A DNA stretch of 64,000 nucleotides from Pythium myriotylum (taxonomy: Eukaryota > Oomycota > Peronosporomycetes > Pythiales > Pythiaceae): assembly GCA_023091665.1 (NCBI GenBank), contig JALJCQ010000030.1, positions 3,226,501 through 3,290,500 of the forward strand, written 5' to 3'. The notes beneath the pieces were generated by a model, which worked only from the letters and a program-made list of their open reading frames with translations, was not told the DNA's origin and ran no database searches. The position numbers were made by a program, and so were the translations under genes. Shown here piece after piece: positions 43,342-53,746 of the stretch; the first letter of the stretch is position 1; every line of letters begins with the position of its first letter.

Positions 43342-45048
43342 CTAGTGGTTGATGAAAAAGGCCTGCAGGAAGCCGATGGCGAGCCCGAGCACGCCGCCCA
43401 TGAGCACGAGCTTCCACTCGTCCTCTTCAAAGATCGGGTGGAGCAGCTCCTCAAACTGCGAGCTCGTGAGAAGCTTCATCTTCTCGCGCAGCGTCGTCTC
43501 GAGGTCCATAGCCTGCGTCGCGTACTCCTCGATCTGCCGCAGCGACTCAGGAAAAGCGTTGACAATGTGGTTGGTCACGTCCTGCTTCATGCTGTTGAAC
43601 GTGGCCTCGCCGAGCCCCAAGCTCGCAATCTGCTCGGTCGCGGCCGTGGCTTCGTTCACGGCGAGCTCGACGTTGTCGTAGACGAGCTCGAAGAGCCGGT
43701 CAGAGAATGGGCCTTTCAGAAGCGCGTTGATGATATTGCGCGACGTGAGGATCTCCGAGGCAACCAGCTGACCATAAACTTCAGCGACTTGGTTCTGCCG
43801 CCGTAGGAAGAGCCCGTGGAGCGTGAAGCAACCCACGCGCTTCGGCTCGACGGGTTCAAAGATCATCTTGAGCGCGAGCCAGTTAGTGATGGTCCCAACG
43901 ACAAGCCCGACAACCGGGAACACGACGATCCGGTTGGAGTAGAAAAACCAGAGTCCCATCTGCATGAGCCCGAAGATGAACCCCATCCAAGCACCCGAAT
44001 TGCGGATAAACGCGAGCTCTTGGTACCCGCAGGTAACAAACATATTGACGAGGAGTTGCTTGTCCTTGCAAAAGTTGCTCACGACCATTTCTTCAAGATC
44101 AAAAACGTCCTCGATGTTGTTCTGAAGCTCGAGCATGAGCGCTTCAATATGTCCGGGGGCTTCTTCTTTAACCTTTTCGACGATCTCTTCTTTTACATCC
44201 TCGGACAACACGGTCCACAGATCCGGGTTGTACTTCATCGCCATCTTATCCACGATGTCTCGAATGGTACCAAAGAGCACGGGCTCAAGCTCGTCCACTA
44301 TCCTAGCGGGCTTGAGCTTTCCGAACACTTCGCTCACCTTCATGAGCCGAGTGGTCATGATACGCACAGCCTGACGCGCCATCTTCTCACCCTTGTGGGG
44401 CACAATGCCCTGCCAACCGAATCCAGTGTTGGTTCCGGGAATTTGAAGGCAGCCGATGTAGTTAAGCGGGTAGAAAGTCATGTACAGAGCAAGCCAAATG
44501 TGGATGTACGTGAATCCAACGCTTACAACAGGAATGGACCCGTACTTCAGAAGCTCATGTGAGCTCACACCAGCATCTTCCAGTGGCTTTTTAAGCACAG
44601 TGAAGCAGAGCACAGTCGCGATGACGAACAAGACGATCATAGCTATCACAGGTAGCGATGGAATCTCGAGCATGGGAGGAAATTGGACAGGCTTGCGTGG
44701 TTCCACAGGCTTGTCATGCTCCACTATTGCGCCTCGGAGTTTTTTTCGTGGCGACGGTGGCCCACGAGGCGTGAAATCTGTAACAATCGTGAGATAGTCT
44801 GAGTCACCTTCTTGGGATGCAACTTGAACCATGCCCAGCAGCGTGAACCGCAGCGATGATGCGAGCTCTCGCGGCTCCACTTCAGCCCATAGTCCTGATG
44901 GCAAGTGAACAACCTCGTAACCCGAGTACTTTCGAAGTTTTGGCGCCAAAGACTTAAAACGGCCCTTTTCGAAGCGCCTCAACCATTGCTCGAGCTGCTT
45001 GGGTGTCCAGTCCTCAGGATTCACTAGTAACGCGTCTTTGCCACTCAT
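43342..45048 (-). CDS. DUF445-family membrane protein with SAM-like N-terminus
   Basis: A single exon of 568 residues from the ATG at 45048. The N-terminal 70 residues (WTPKQLEQWLRRFEKGRFKS) look like a SAM-type helical bundle. Two membrane segments follow (LPVIAMIVLFVIATVLCFTV, VGFTYIHIWLALYMTF). The middle is amphipathic and helical. Then come GAWMGFIFGLMQMGLWFFYS and VVFPVVGLVVGTITNWLALK leading to MIFEPVEP, the TNWLAxKMxFxP signature of the DUF445/YheB family. A final membrane helix (LVLMGGVLGLAIGFLQAFFI) ends the protein. DUF445 proteins are bacterial-type membrane proteins without a firm function. I cannot place the organelle; the bacterial affinity leaves mitochondria or the endomembrane open. 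Confidence 0.78.
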   Translation of the reverse strand: MSGKDALLVNPEDWTPKQLEQWLRRFEKGRFKSLAPKLRKYSGYEVVHLPSGLWAEVEPRELASSLRFTLLGMVQVASQEGDSDYLTIVTDFTPRGPPSPRKKLRGAIVEHDKPVEPRKPVQFPPMLEIPSLPVIAMIVLFVIATVLCFTVLKKPLEDAGVSSHELLKYGSIPVVSVGFTYIHIWLALYMTFYPLNYIGCLQIPGTNTGFGWQGIVPHKGEKMARQAVRIMTTRLMKVSEVFGKLKPARIVDELEPVLFGTIRDIVDKMAMKYNPDLWTVLSEDVKEEIVEKVKEEAPGHIEALMLELQNNIEDVFDLEEMVVSNFCKDKQLLVNMFVTCGYQELAFIRNSGAWMGFIFGLMQMGLWFFYSNRIVVFPVVGLVVGTITNWLALKMIFEPVEPKRVGCFTLHGLFLRRQNQVAEVYGQLVASEILTSRNIINALLKGPFSDRLFELVYDNVELAVNEATAATEQIASLGLGEATFNSMKQDVTNHIVNAFPESLRQIEEYATQAMDLETTLREKMKLLTSSQFEELLHPIFEEDEWKLVLMGGVLGLAIGFLQAFFINH

Positions 45049-45361
45049 GTATCACTTGAGGCCGCGGAAGTTCCGAAGTGGAATGCGTGATGGCAGGCTC
45101 GGCATCAGCGCGCGCCTACTTCATCCGTTGGACCCCAACGATGGATCGGTCCCACCACCCCAAATAAACCAATCTATCTTGGCATGCAGTTGCAGTCGGG
45201 AGAACGTATCCTTCCACATGAGATTGAGCTAGCGGAGACTGTCTGAAATAAAACTCACGTAAACACTCCCCGGCTAGTGCAGAAACAAAAATCTATTTCT
45301 ATGGATGTAGGGATCGTTTACGCACCAACATGAAGAGAGGCTGGCCAAAACTCTCGAGCAA
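45049..45361. other. Intergenic, no gene seen
   Basis: This is the promoter side of the DUF445 gene and the 3' flank of the desulfurase-TtcA gene. No other feature is visible. Confidence 0.5.
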
Positions 45362-48300
45362 TCACGGCAACGGTGGCTCGACCTCATCAGATTTGTCCTC
45401 AGTCGAGTCTTTCGATTTACTCTTCTTGGATGAAGGAGCTTTCGGCCGGGTTTGCTTGCTTTTCTCAATGCGAAGCCTAATAGAGTTCAGTGGCTCGTAC
45501 ACTGAGTTATCCATGAGAGGGAGGATCGCGCGGCGGATGCTGTTGTACATCTCTGGGTTAAGACTCTCCTCGGTCGCAAGCATTTTCTTGACCCGATGAC
45601 GCTCTTTCGGCTCCTCGAAACATGCAGGACAATTCTCGTTGATCACAGGCAAGCGCGAGTCGTAGGCAAACTTCTTCAGCTCGTGCTCGCGCACATACGC
45701 GAGCGGACGGAGAATTTCGACATCCTTTTCGTCGTTCCAGTACTTTGCCTTCATCGTTCGGAGCTGTCCATTGTGAATAGCCGACATGAAGAAACTCTCC
45801 GCGAGATCGTCCAAGTGCTGAGCCAACACAAGCTTGTTGAATCCATTCTTTCGGCAGCACGTATACAGCAATCCACGCTTCATGCGTGAGCAATAACTGC
45901 AAATAGAGTCGCCTTGCATTTCACACGCGGCACGCTCAATGATGTTTTCGGACAAGTAGTGATACTCGACACCCAGCGACTTCATGTACTCTTTCATCGG
46001 ACTCGGATCAAATGATGGCGTCTGAGGGTCGACAGTCGCACACGCGAGGTAGAACTTCACTGGTGCGCGCTTCTGCACATTCAGCAAAATATGAAGCAAA
46101 CTAAGCGAATCTTTGCCGCCGGACACCCCGAGCAAAAGTCGATCGCCTTCCTCGATCATGTTCCACTGCATGAGTGCCTGGCCAACCCATCTCATCATTT
46201 TCTTGCCTGGTGTCGGGAAGAGTTTCACTGCTGCAGTTTTTTCATTCATCTGGGCGGCGACCTCCTGTGTTCTCGACAGGTTCGCAATGGCGTCCGCGGC
46301 ACCAGCTGACAAAGCAGACGCACCATTAATGGTGCAGGTTGGCAACGGAGTAGCAGACCGGAGCGGATACTTCCCACCGACTTCGCGTGAACTAGTTGCC
46401 GAAGCGGGAGTCGCAGGAAGTGGGCAGCACACACCTGTCTGGCAAATTGAGGGCGTCGTCAATGCCACCGTCGCGCCAGGCGCAGCGGTCTGGACGTCGA
46501 CGACTTCCCACTGGTGCTTCAGAGTACCCTCAAGATAGCGCTGTGGTTGATACGGACCAACAATGTTCTTCGTGAACTCTGGCGAAGTTCCCTTCTTCAA
46601 TGCCTCAGCAGCTTCGGCTGGGTAGATGAACCAGCGCAAGGCCTCGTAGGCTTCGTCCAACATCTGAGTCGCTGACGCTGCCACAGAACCGTTTGCTTTG
46701 CCCGCACTCTCGTTTGCCAGCTGATGAGCAATCTTAAAGTTGTCCGAACGGTGCTGCGTGATATCCTGTACTCTGCGAGGAACAGGAGCGGTCGCTGTAT
46801 CCTTCTTGGCATCTACGTTCATCGAGAAATGGGAAAGCCATTTGCGGTTTGGGAAGCGCGTGAACCGCGATGTGTGCTTCCAAGCGCCACTTTTGTGGTT
46901 AAACTTGTACTGGGGAAGGAATCTCCAACCTTGCTCGGCGACGAAGTGAATCGCATCGAGAATATAGTCGACTTCATCATCCTCCATGAAGTACGGTAAA
47001 CTCATGCGAGAGAAACCTGGACGCAGCATCTCTTTTTTCTCAATAAGCGAGCTTTCGAACGCGAGAACGTCATCCTTGGCCAAGCCCAATAGGCGGGTGG
47101 CATATGGACCAGAGCACTGGCAGCCTCCTCGAGTCTGGATGCCGAATAGATCGTTGAGCAACGCACAGACAAAGTTGTAGTGTAAGAAACGGTTTCCACA
47201 ACGAATCAAAAACGAGAAAACGGGGAGCTGCTCTAGCTCAGCGTCATCATGGCGGCCCAACAACACCAACTTGTCGTTCTTCGCAAATGAGGCTCGGACG
47301 CGCGCGACATGCTTGCGCTCCTGCTCCATGATGTACTGCGTTCCGATACGCTGCTTGATCTCAAACGCCAGTCCCAGACGAATGCTCCCAAGAATGTCAG
47401 GCGTGCCACCTTCTTCGCGTTCCTCGCGGTTGGACAAGTAACGATGATCGCGCTCGGTCACGAAGAAGACGGTGCCACCACCTGGAGTAGTCGGCACAGC
47501 ATTGCCCAGCAGACGCTTCTTCACGACCAGGACGCCAGGTGAGCCCGGGCCGCCAATAAATTTGTGGCCTGAGAAGTACACGGCATCTTTGTATACAAAC
47601 GGACGCAACGATTCATCAGCAACGACCGGGTTCATGTCGATGGCAACGTACGGTGCACACGTCGCATAGTCCCAAAACGCCAATGCGCCATGCATGTGAA
47701 GCGTGGCCGTGACGAGGTCGACGTCTGTGAGCACACCCGTGAGGTTGGACGCCGCTGAGAACGCACCGACCTTGAGTGGTCGGCTCGCAAACTGACGGAG
47801 CTTCTGCACGAGTACGTCGACATCGACTTGGCCCTTGTCGTTCTCCGGGATGACCACAACCTCGGCCACGCTCTCTCGCCATGGCAACAAGTTCGAGTGG
47901 TGCTCAAACGGCCCCACAAACACAACGGGGCGCTGCGCTAAGTCGGCAGTCGCTGCCAGCGGCACGTGGAGCCCAAGTGCCGTGACGAGCTTGTTGACGG
48001 CGCTGGTCGAGCCCTGGCCCGTGAAGAGCACCGAGTCCTCGGCGCCTCGGCCCGTGATCTTGGCATTGACAGCCTGCGCGATGATCTGGCGCGCCTCATG
48101 GCGGAAGCACGTGGTCTGCAGGCCCGTGATCGACGTCGTCGTGTGCGTGTTGCCGTAGAGCGGCATGACCTCTCGCTGGATGTAGTCTTCGACCGACTGA
48201 AGCGACTTGCCGCTGGCCGTAAAGTCGGCGTAGCAGAGCGCGCGGTCGCCGAAGGGCGAGTCGAAGACCTCGTGGCGGCCGATAAGGTTCTCGGCGACGT

Positions 48301-48517
48301 GCTTGGCCATCTCGTCGCGCTGCGTGGCGCGCTGCTCGCCGGCGTTCGAGCTCTCGATGGTCTCGCCGAGATCTTCCTCTAGCTCCTCGCAGAAGAATCG
48401 CTCGGAGGCCGCGAGCGCCGCGTCCGAAAGCGCAGACTTGGCGCTTTCCGTCGCGCGCAGTGCGCCCACGGGCGACGCGGCCGCGCGCGCCTGCGAGGCG
48501 TCGTCTTCGGCCACCAT
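45362..48517 (-). CDS. Cysteine desulfurase-TtcA tRNA thiolase fusion
   Basis: A single uninterrupted exon of 1051 residues from the ATG at 48517. Residues 80-540 are a class V PLP-dependent cysteine desulfurase: DRALCYADFTASGKSLQSVE, YGNTHTTTS, FEHHSNLLPWRE, the PLP Lys319 in YFSGHKFIGGPGSPG, and a cysteine loop GGCQCSGPY (C466/C468) for the persulfide. Residues 540-770 are a linker that includes a Cys cluster (CQTGVCC, 692-698). Residues 770-1000 are a TtcA-type tRNA 2-thiocytidine synthetase: PP-loop SGGKDS at 799-804, C873-x-x-C876 (CSYC) in SICSYCSRMKRGLLY, HLDDLAESFF, LRPLAYVRE, and C963-x-x-C966 (CPAC), the likely Fe-S ligands. I infer that sulfur from cysteine is passed within one chain to a tRNA. 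A second, shortened copy lies at 55146. Confidence 0.9.
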   Translation of the reverse strand: MVAEDDASQARAAASPVGALRATESAKSALSDAALAASERFFCEELEEDLGETIESSNAGEQRATQRDEMAKHVAENLIGRHEVFDSPFGDRALCYADFTASGKSLQSVEDYIQREVMPLYGNTHTTTSITGLQTTCFRHEARQIIAQAVNAKITGRGAEDSVLFTGQGSTSAVNKLVTALGLHVPLAATADLAQRPVVFVGPFEHHSNLLPWRESVAEVVVIPENDKGQVDVDVLVQKLRQFASRPLKVGAFSAASNLTGVLTDVDLVTATLHMHGALAFWDYATCAPYVAIDMNPVVADESLRPFVYKDAVYFSGHKFIGGPGSPGVLVVKKRLLGNAVPTTPGGGTVFFVTERDHRYLSNREEREEGGTPDILGSIRLGLAFEIKQRIGTQYIMEQERKHVARVRASFAKNDKLVLLGRHDDAELEQLPVFSFLIRCGNRFLHYNFVCALLNDLFGIQTRGGCQCSGPYATRLLGLAKDDVLAFESSLIEKKEMLRPGFSRMSLPYFMEDDEVDYILDAIHFVAEQGWRFLPQYKFNHKSGAWKHTSRFTRFPNRKWLSHFSMNVDAKKDTATAPVPRRVQDITQHRSDNFKIAHQLANESAGKANGSVAASATQMLDEAYEALRWFIYPAEAAEALKKGTSPEFTKNIVGPYQPQRYLEGTLKHQWEVVDVQTAAPGATVALTTPSICQTGVCCPLPATPASATSSREVGGKYPLRSATPLPTCTINGASALSAGAADAIANLSRTQEVAAQMNEKTAAVKLFPTPGKKMMRWVGQALMQWNMIEEGDRLLLGVSGGKDSLSLLHILLNVQKRAPVKFYLACATVDPQTPSFDPSPMKEYMKSLGVEYHYLSENIIERAACEMQGDSICSYCSRMKRGLLYTCCRKNGFNKLVLAQHLDDLAESFFMSAIHNGQLRTMKAKYWNDEKDVEILRPLAYVREHELKKFAYDSRLPVINENCPACFEEPKERHRVKKMLATEESLNPEMYNSIRRAILPLMDNSVYEPLNSIRLRIEKSKQTRPKAPSSKKSKSKDSTEDKSDEVEPPLP

Positions 48518-48770
48518 GGCGTCCTTCGCTGCAGTTCCTGGTTGTTGAGGAGAAAGGAATGGCCACCCAAATGGTCCAGGCGGAAAATCGTCCTATTTTC
48601 AACCAATCACATGCATGTACAGTTTATAACTGTTACGGTTATGTCGGTATTTTGTCGGGAGGTGACCCGAAGGTTGCTGGAGGTAGTGTTACGTTCGGGA
48701 CCGTTCGGGACCGTTCGGGACGCGTCGCTTCAGGATCGCGTTGGCGACATGGGTTCACATACCCCAAGCA
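48518..48770. promoter_or_regulatory. Bidirectional promoter with a 10-bp tandem repeat
   Basis: This spacer is shared by the divergent desulfurase-TtcA and CYB5D1 genes. The unit CGTTCGGGAC is repeated three times in tandem at 48692-48721, about 50 bp before the CYB5D1 ATG. It could be a binding-site cluster; that is inference. Confidence 0.5.
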
Positions 48771-49679
48771 ATGGCCGACGACGAGCCTCGCGTCGCGGCG
48801 GCGTCGAACGAGCCGAAGCGCACGAGGTTCTTCACGGCCGCGGAGGTCGCGACCCACAACCGCGCCGAGGCGAGGCGAGCCGCATTGGTTGAGCAGCATT
48901 TTGTCACGGGAAGACTGAATGGGCCGTTTTGGGGGTTGGAGCAGGACTGCTGGGTCGCCATCTACAACCGCGTGCTCGATCTCTCGCAGCTCATCTCGCA
49001 GAACCGCGGTGCGGTGGTGGGTGGTTTGAAGTACTCGGGTGAGCTCGTACTGATGCAGAGTGGTGAAGGGATCCTCACGCAGCCGCTGATCCGCCACGCC
49101 GGAGAAGACATCTCCCACTGGTTCGACCGCGACACACTCGAGGTACATGCAGGCCGAGCACGCTCATTCGTTTTTGTAATAGGTGTTGTGTTGATGGAGT
49201 ATTTGTTCGTCGTCCAGGTCAAGACCCATGTCGACCCAGCGCGAAACGTCGAGCTGCCCTTCCTGCCCTATGGGCGCTTCCTCCACGTCGCGCCGCCTGA
49301 GCCGACAGCGACCTGGAACACTGCCGACCTGCTGCCGTGGTGGCGGGACCCGCAGTACGTTGTAGGCTTTCTGACAAAGCGTGCGAGATGGATCGAGATC
49401 GTAAACGTGCTCACGCAGCAGCGCCACGCGCTCCAAGTGTGCTGCGAAGAGACGATCGAAGACATCCAGACGCGGTACCTCGCCTTCAACGCCCACGCCA
49501 AGAGCTACACGTGGAAGTATCTGGACGACGACGAGTTCGTGCCGCTGCAAATGGATCTCACCCTTGAAGCCAACGGTATCGCTGACGAGACGCCGCTGTT
49601 TGAGAGACTTGATATGGATGAGCATGTGTACAAGCCGAGCTTGTACATCTACTTCAACGACGACCTCTCGGTCGCTTAA
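48771..49679 (+). CDS. CYB5D1: Cytochrome b5 domain-containing protein 1 (CYB5D1) homologue
   Basis: Exons 48771-49142 and 49218-49679 give 277 residues. The 75 nt intron is a multiple of three and has no stop, so an unspliced reading also stays open, but its removal restores the expected DTLEVKTHVDP continuity. The N-terminal cytochrome b5-like part reads FFTAAEVATHN, DCWVAIYNRVLDLSQLI and AGEDISHWFD. The C-terminal half (WWRDPQYVVGFLTKRARWIE, CCEETIEDIQTRYLAFNAHA, SYTWKY, YIYFNDDLSVA) is the conserved beta-grasp-like part found in animal and algal CYB5D1, a protein of the axonemal radial spoke region. It points to motile flagella in the life cycle. Confidence 0.88.
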   Translation: MADDEPRVAAASNEPKRTRFFTAAEVATHNRAEARRAALVEQHFVTGRLNGPFWGLEQDCWVAIYNRVLDLSQLISQNRGAVVGGLKYSGELVLMQSGEGILTQPLIRHAGEDISHWFDRDTLEVHAGRARSFVFVIGVVLMEYLFVVQVKTHVDPARNVELPFLPYGRFLHVAPPEPTATWNTADLLPWWRDPQYVVGFLTKRARWIEIVNVLTQQRHALQVCCEETIEDIQTRYLAFNAHAKSYTWKYLDDDEFVPLQMDLTLEANGIADETPLFERLDMDEHVYKPSLYIYFNDDLSVA

Positions 49680-49730
49680 TATACAAAAAGACAGCACCCA
49701 GTGAACAGTCGTTCTTTCGCTCTCTAGATA

Positions 49731-51699
49731 ATGGTGGCGCGGCGAGTCGCAGCGTATACTGGGACGCAGGCCAACTCCCCGGCGGAGCCACCACCTAACC
49801 AGCTCAAAGGCTCGTCACCCGTCTCCTCGGAAGAGATCCTCCGACGCGCTCACGCCAACGATATCGCGGGCGTCATCAGCCAGATTGGTATCACATTCTC
49901 CCCAAATCCTGATTGCTACCCAACACTTCACATAAAGACATTCTCTTGTCGTGGACAGCCCAGGTAGCAGCTCACGCCTTCGATATCTTCGTCGAGCTCC
50001 GGGATGACACCGAACGCCTCAGCCAACGGGTCATCGGCCTGACAGACCGTCTTGATGTAGTGACATCTGTGATAGTGGAAGGCAACGCAAGTGCCAAGCA
50101 AAAGCTCCCATCTGAAGACTTCTGGGATCACGCATACGAGATTCCGGAGCTGAGCTTCGCCACTGGGCCACGTGTGATGTCGGCTGCAATGCAAGTCGCG
50201 TACGATCGTTGCGAGCCAGCACCTCAATTCGACGTCCTCTCAGAGTTCTGTCCCGACATATCGGAGTATAAGAAGAAGTACAGCAACCCGAACTTCTTCA
50301 AAGAAGACTGGATGCAACGCGAGACGTTCCGACAGCAGCATGCAGAGCAGCAGCGAGACGAAAGAAAACGGCAGCGAAAGGAACAGCGGAAGAGTATCGC
50401 GCTTGCAGCCAGTGGGAATAATCCGCCAGACGGCAACGATGGTGGTGCTGCTCCGGTCGAAACCCCTGAGACCGAAAAAGAGCGGCTCGCTGTGCAGCAG
50501 AAAATGAAGTTCCTCAGTATCCGTTCCTGGAAAGAGAGGTACGGCACAGGTGAGGGAAAAGAACTAGCCAAGCCTCCAACGCCGCGCGACAACAAGCAAC
50601 TTCCAGCTGCACTGGGAAGTGTTGAGGAAAAGAAGAAACGACGGTCCCTGACGAGGAAGAGTCTTTCGCTCGTGAAAGACATTGAAGACGACGGACGTCT
50701 GCAACAAGGAGAAGGAGACCCGGCTGATCCTGGCGCGATGGCTGTAGCCACACTTGATCCTTTGCCTGAAGCCCCGAGAGCTTCACTCGGGGCGAATGAC
50801 GTGCCATTTGCCGGTGCGTTCATGCAAGAAATCGAAGACCCTGGCGACGATATGCTCGAGGATTTCCCCGGCACTCCTGGAGCCTCAGGAGGGAATACGA
50901 CAGGGTTTCACGGATCAGTTGAAGACATCTCCTTTGCCGACCAAGGCTTGTCGTACTTTGATCCCCACTCCGGACTGGAGAGTCAACAACCTCCCCCGCC
51001 ACCTCCTGCACCACCAGGACACGAAGATTTCGTCGATGAGGAGGAAGACTCCTGGATTGGGGGAGTTCCTCCTCCGCCACCGTCTCCACCGCCACCGCCA
51101 CCACCAGAACCAGCGTATCCGCTATCCATTTCGGCCTATGGTGAAGACGATGACGATATCCCACCACCACCACCACCTCCACCACCACCACCACTGACTC
51201 CCTCGAATCTTGACACCACTTCTTACCGTCGACGAGGGTCTTTCACTCCTCCCCCACCACCTCCACCGCTTCAAAAAGAGCGGAGCCAGGCAGCTGTGCG
51301 GCTTCAAATCCCGAGTCTTCTTCACGATTTGCAGACCAAGAAGACAGAACTACGCCACGTCGATGCTGTCGACGACGACATTCCTCCTCCACCACCACCA
51401 CCTCCAGGACTCCTCTCTCCACGTGCGAATCTCCTTCAGCAAATCCGTTTGGTACGTAACTTTGCAGACTCGTATCGCAAATTGCACGTGTGCACTAACG
51501 ATACTTGTTCCAGCAACAACTTCGTCCAGTGGTCATCACTCCCCCGCCAGTTCGAACGACCCGGGCTTCTCAGTCTCTACCGCATCTCAGCGCGCCATTT
51601 GCAAGCTCTATTGCTCGCATTCTCGAGCGGCGAGAGATGACAGCTTACGACTCCGATCACAGCGATTCGTCTAGTAGCGACCATGAAGAGTGGAAGTAG
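49731..51699 (+). CDS. SCAR/WAVE actin-nucleation promoting factor
   Basis: Exons 49731-49887, 49959-51451 and 51514-51699 (introns 71 and 62 nt) give 611 residues. The N-terminal SCAR homology domain includes AAHAFDIFVELRDDTERLSQ, RVIGLTDRLD and, further on, KKKYSNPNFFKEDWMQRE. A charged Arg/Glu/Gln helix and long polyproline tracts follow (profilin/SH3 binding). The C-terminus is a complete VCA: WH2 RANLLQQIRL|QQLRPV spanning the last intron, central helix IARILERREM, and an acidic end finishing EEWK with the key tryptophan. It should recruit and activate Arp2/3 downstream of Rac as part of the WAVE complex. It starts 52 bp past the CYB5D1 stop. Confidence 0.92.
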
Positions 51700-53746
51700 A
51701 TTCGAATTTACGCGCTTTCCTCCTGTGCCATGGTGAGGGATCGCAATGTGATTTCTCATCGCTCAACTTTTCACCGCGATCCACGTAATTGGTCGCAGAT
51801 CGTTCGATTGGCTTGACGCCCAGACAAGAAGGCGCGCGAACGGACAGCAGCGCCTGTTGGCTTTGGGCATTAGCCATCCGCTTCGCGTGAGTTGTCTTTT
51901 GTGGTTGGGAAATGTTACCCGCTTGAAGGATCGCACGTTGAGCTCAGTTGAAATATTTCTGAGACGCACTACGAGGTCGACTAAGAATGAACATTGGGTG
52001 GTTCTTTTCATTGCCTCGTATTGTCGAATATTGTCGCTCCAACCTCAGAACTGGTCCAACGGATCGTATCACCCAGGTTGGGAAAGCTCGACGTGGCAAC
52101 AGATGAGATCACGGATCTGCAGCCAGCCTTCTAAGCATCGACTGAACTAACCAGCACAATACCATAGAAAATTAGCGAGTCAGACTGGATGGCACCAAGC
52201 GAGACGAGACGAAGAACTCATGGCTGCTTGAGGCTCGAAACTCTCCATCACCCGTCAAAATCTCAGAAAATCTCTTGCTGGAAACGATCCGGAAGGGACA
52301 TTACTATTGACTGGGACCAACTTGGAGAAGCCTGGACAAATCACAATCATCATGCCGGAAAATGCGCCTTGACCAGATGAAACGCTACTCGATTTAGAAG
52401 ACGCTGCAAAGTTTCCAGAGGCGGGGAGCCCAAAAAGAAGATTATAGATGGCAATACATCACCAACAAATCAATCCACGAGCGACGATCCCACACAAACG
52501 CCTGTCTTCTTCGGTGGAATAGGTGCATTCCCAACGAACGCTCCTGTTGAACCCAACATCGAGATCAGCCTACCGCCAGCGACGTCGTGACTGAAGTGGC
52601 CACACAAACGCCGTTCTTTGTTGGCAGGCCTGAGTGCATTCCCAATGTACGCGCCTGTGGAACCCAGCGTTGAGGCGATCGAAGAGATTGACGGAATTCG
52701 ATCCACGCTAATACGCGTGTGGACACTTCGATCCTCGGGGTTATTGTCGAGGAGAGGTTCGAGATCGATACAGTAGGGAAACGGGTGGTGGTGCCAACTG
52801 CAGTTGAATGGCCATTCAGTCCTGCGTTTCCTGACGTGCCATCATTCTGGTCCCTGGACTGGGACCAGGAAGTGGCAAAAATATGTGGATAGCTCTCAGC
52901 ATTGCGAACTCCGGCCGCGATGCAATTAGTTTCCTTCCACTACCGCGTGTTTGGTCAGTGTAACTTCAACAAGTGAGTGTTGAGTCGCATTTGTCTCTCA
53001 GACGTTACTGGACGCTTTCTTTGCTCGGAAAATGATGTTGGTTTTGCGAAGTGATGAGTTTGAAAGGTTTGATCAGCTCTCGCACTGGATTGAAAGTAAC
53101 TGTACATCAAGTTCCGTTACCTGGCATGCTGTCGTTTGAGTGGGTGGAGAACATCACCAAGCAGTGGCCACCCAAACAATAAAGACTTGGTTCTCTGACA
53201 AAGTGAAGAAGGCTCAAACAGACCTTGATGTCATGCATGTATTCCCAATCTCGGGTGAGAATGAGGAGCTGGTGGAGGTTCATCAGTCGCACGTACGCCA
53301 CACTTGAGTATGCGGTGGGTCGCTTGCATCCAGTTTCAATGAACTGTGATCGAGACTCACATACTCTTTGCATGGTGATATGTTCTACGCCTCGTTCGAG
53401 CAGATCGAATCCTGCGCAACCAAGTGATACGGCCGCTAGTTTAAGGAGCGAAGCGTTCAGTCACTCCTTCCTTGGCAAGCTTTACCTTCACGTGCTATGA
53501 ATCCGTCACCATCTATTTGCATAAACAGATTGTGCAACATAAGCGCGTCAAAATCCTGCGATGACTGAGAAAGACCGAATATGTGAACGACCGGGTCGAT
53601 ATCGCTACATTGTCGCGGAAGCTTAGGTGTCTTCAAGATCTGTTCTGTTTCCGCGCACTGTCTGTCATACTTGGTTTGCTGCCTGCCTTGGACTACTCGC
53701 TCGAAAAATGGTACTGACTAACGTGGCTATGACGTGATTCGCGAAC
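51700..53746. other. Two-kilobase spacer with decayed repeats
   Basis: No intact gene is visible. A short decayed repeat lies at 52480-52670 (listed separately). Other frames are short, mostly without ATG and motif-free. Confidence 0.5.
52480..52670 (+). repeat. Decayed tandem coding-like repeat
   Basis: Two degenerate units, about 120 bp apart, read TQTPVFFGGIGAFPTNAPVE (plus strand, about 52493-52552) and TQTPFFVG.. then, after a frame shift, SAFPMYAPVEPSVEAIEEID. They look like tandem copies of one unit in a dead gene or element. I do not recognise the family. Confidence 0.45.
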
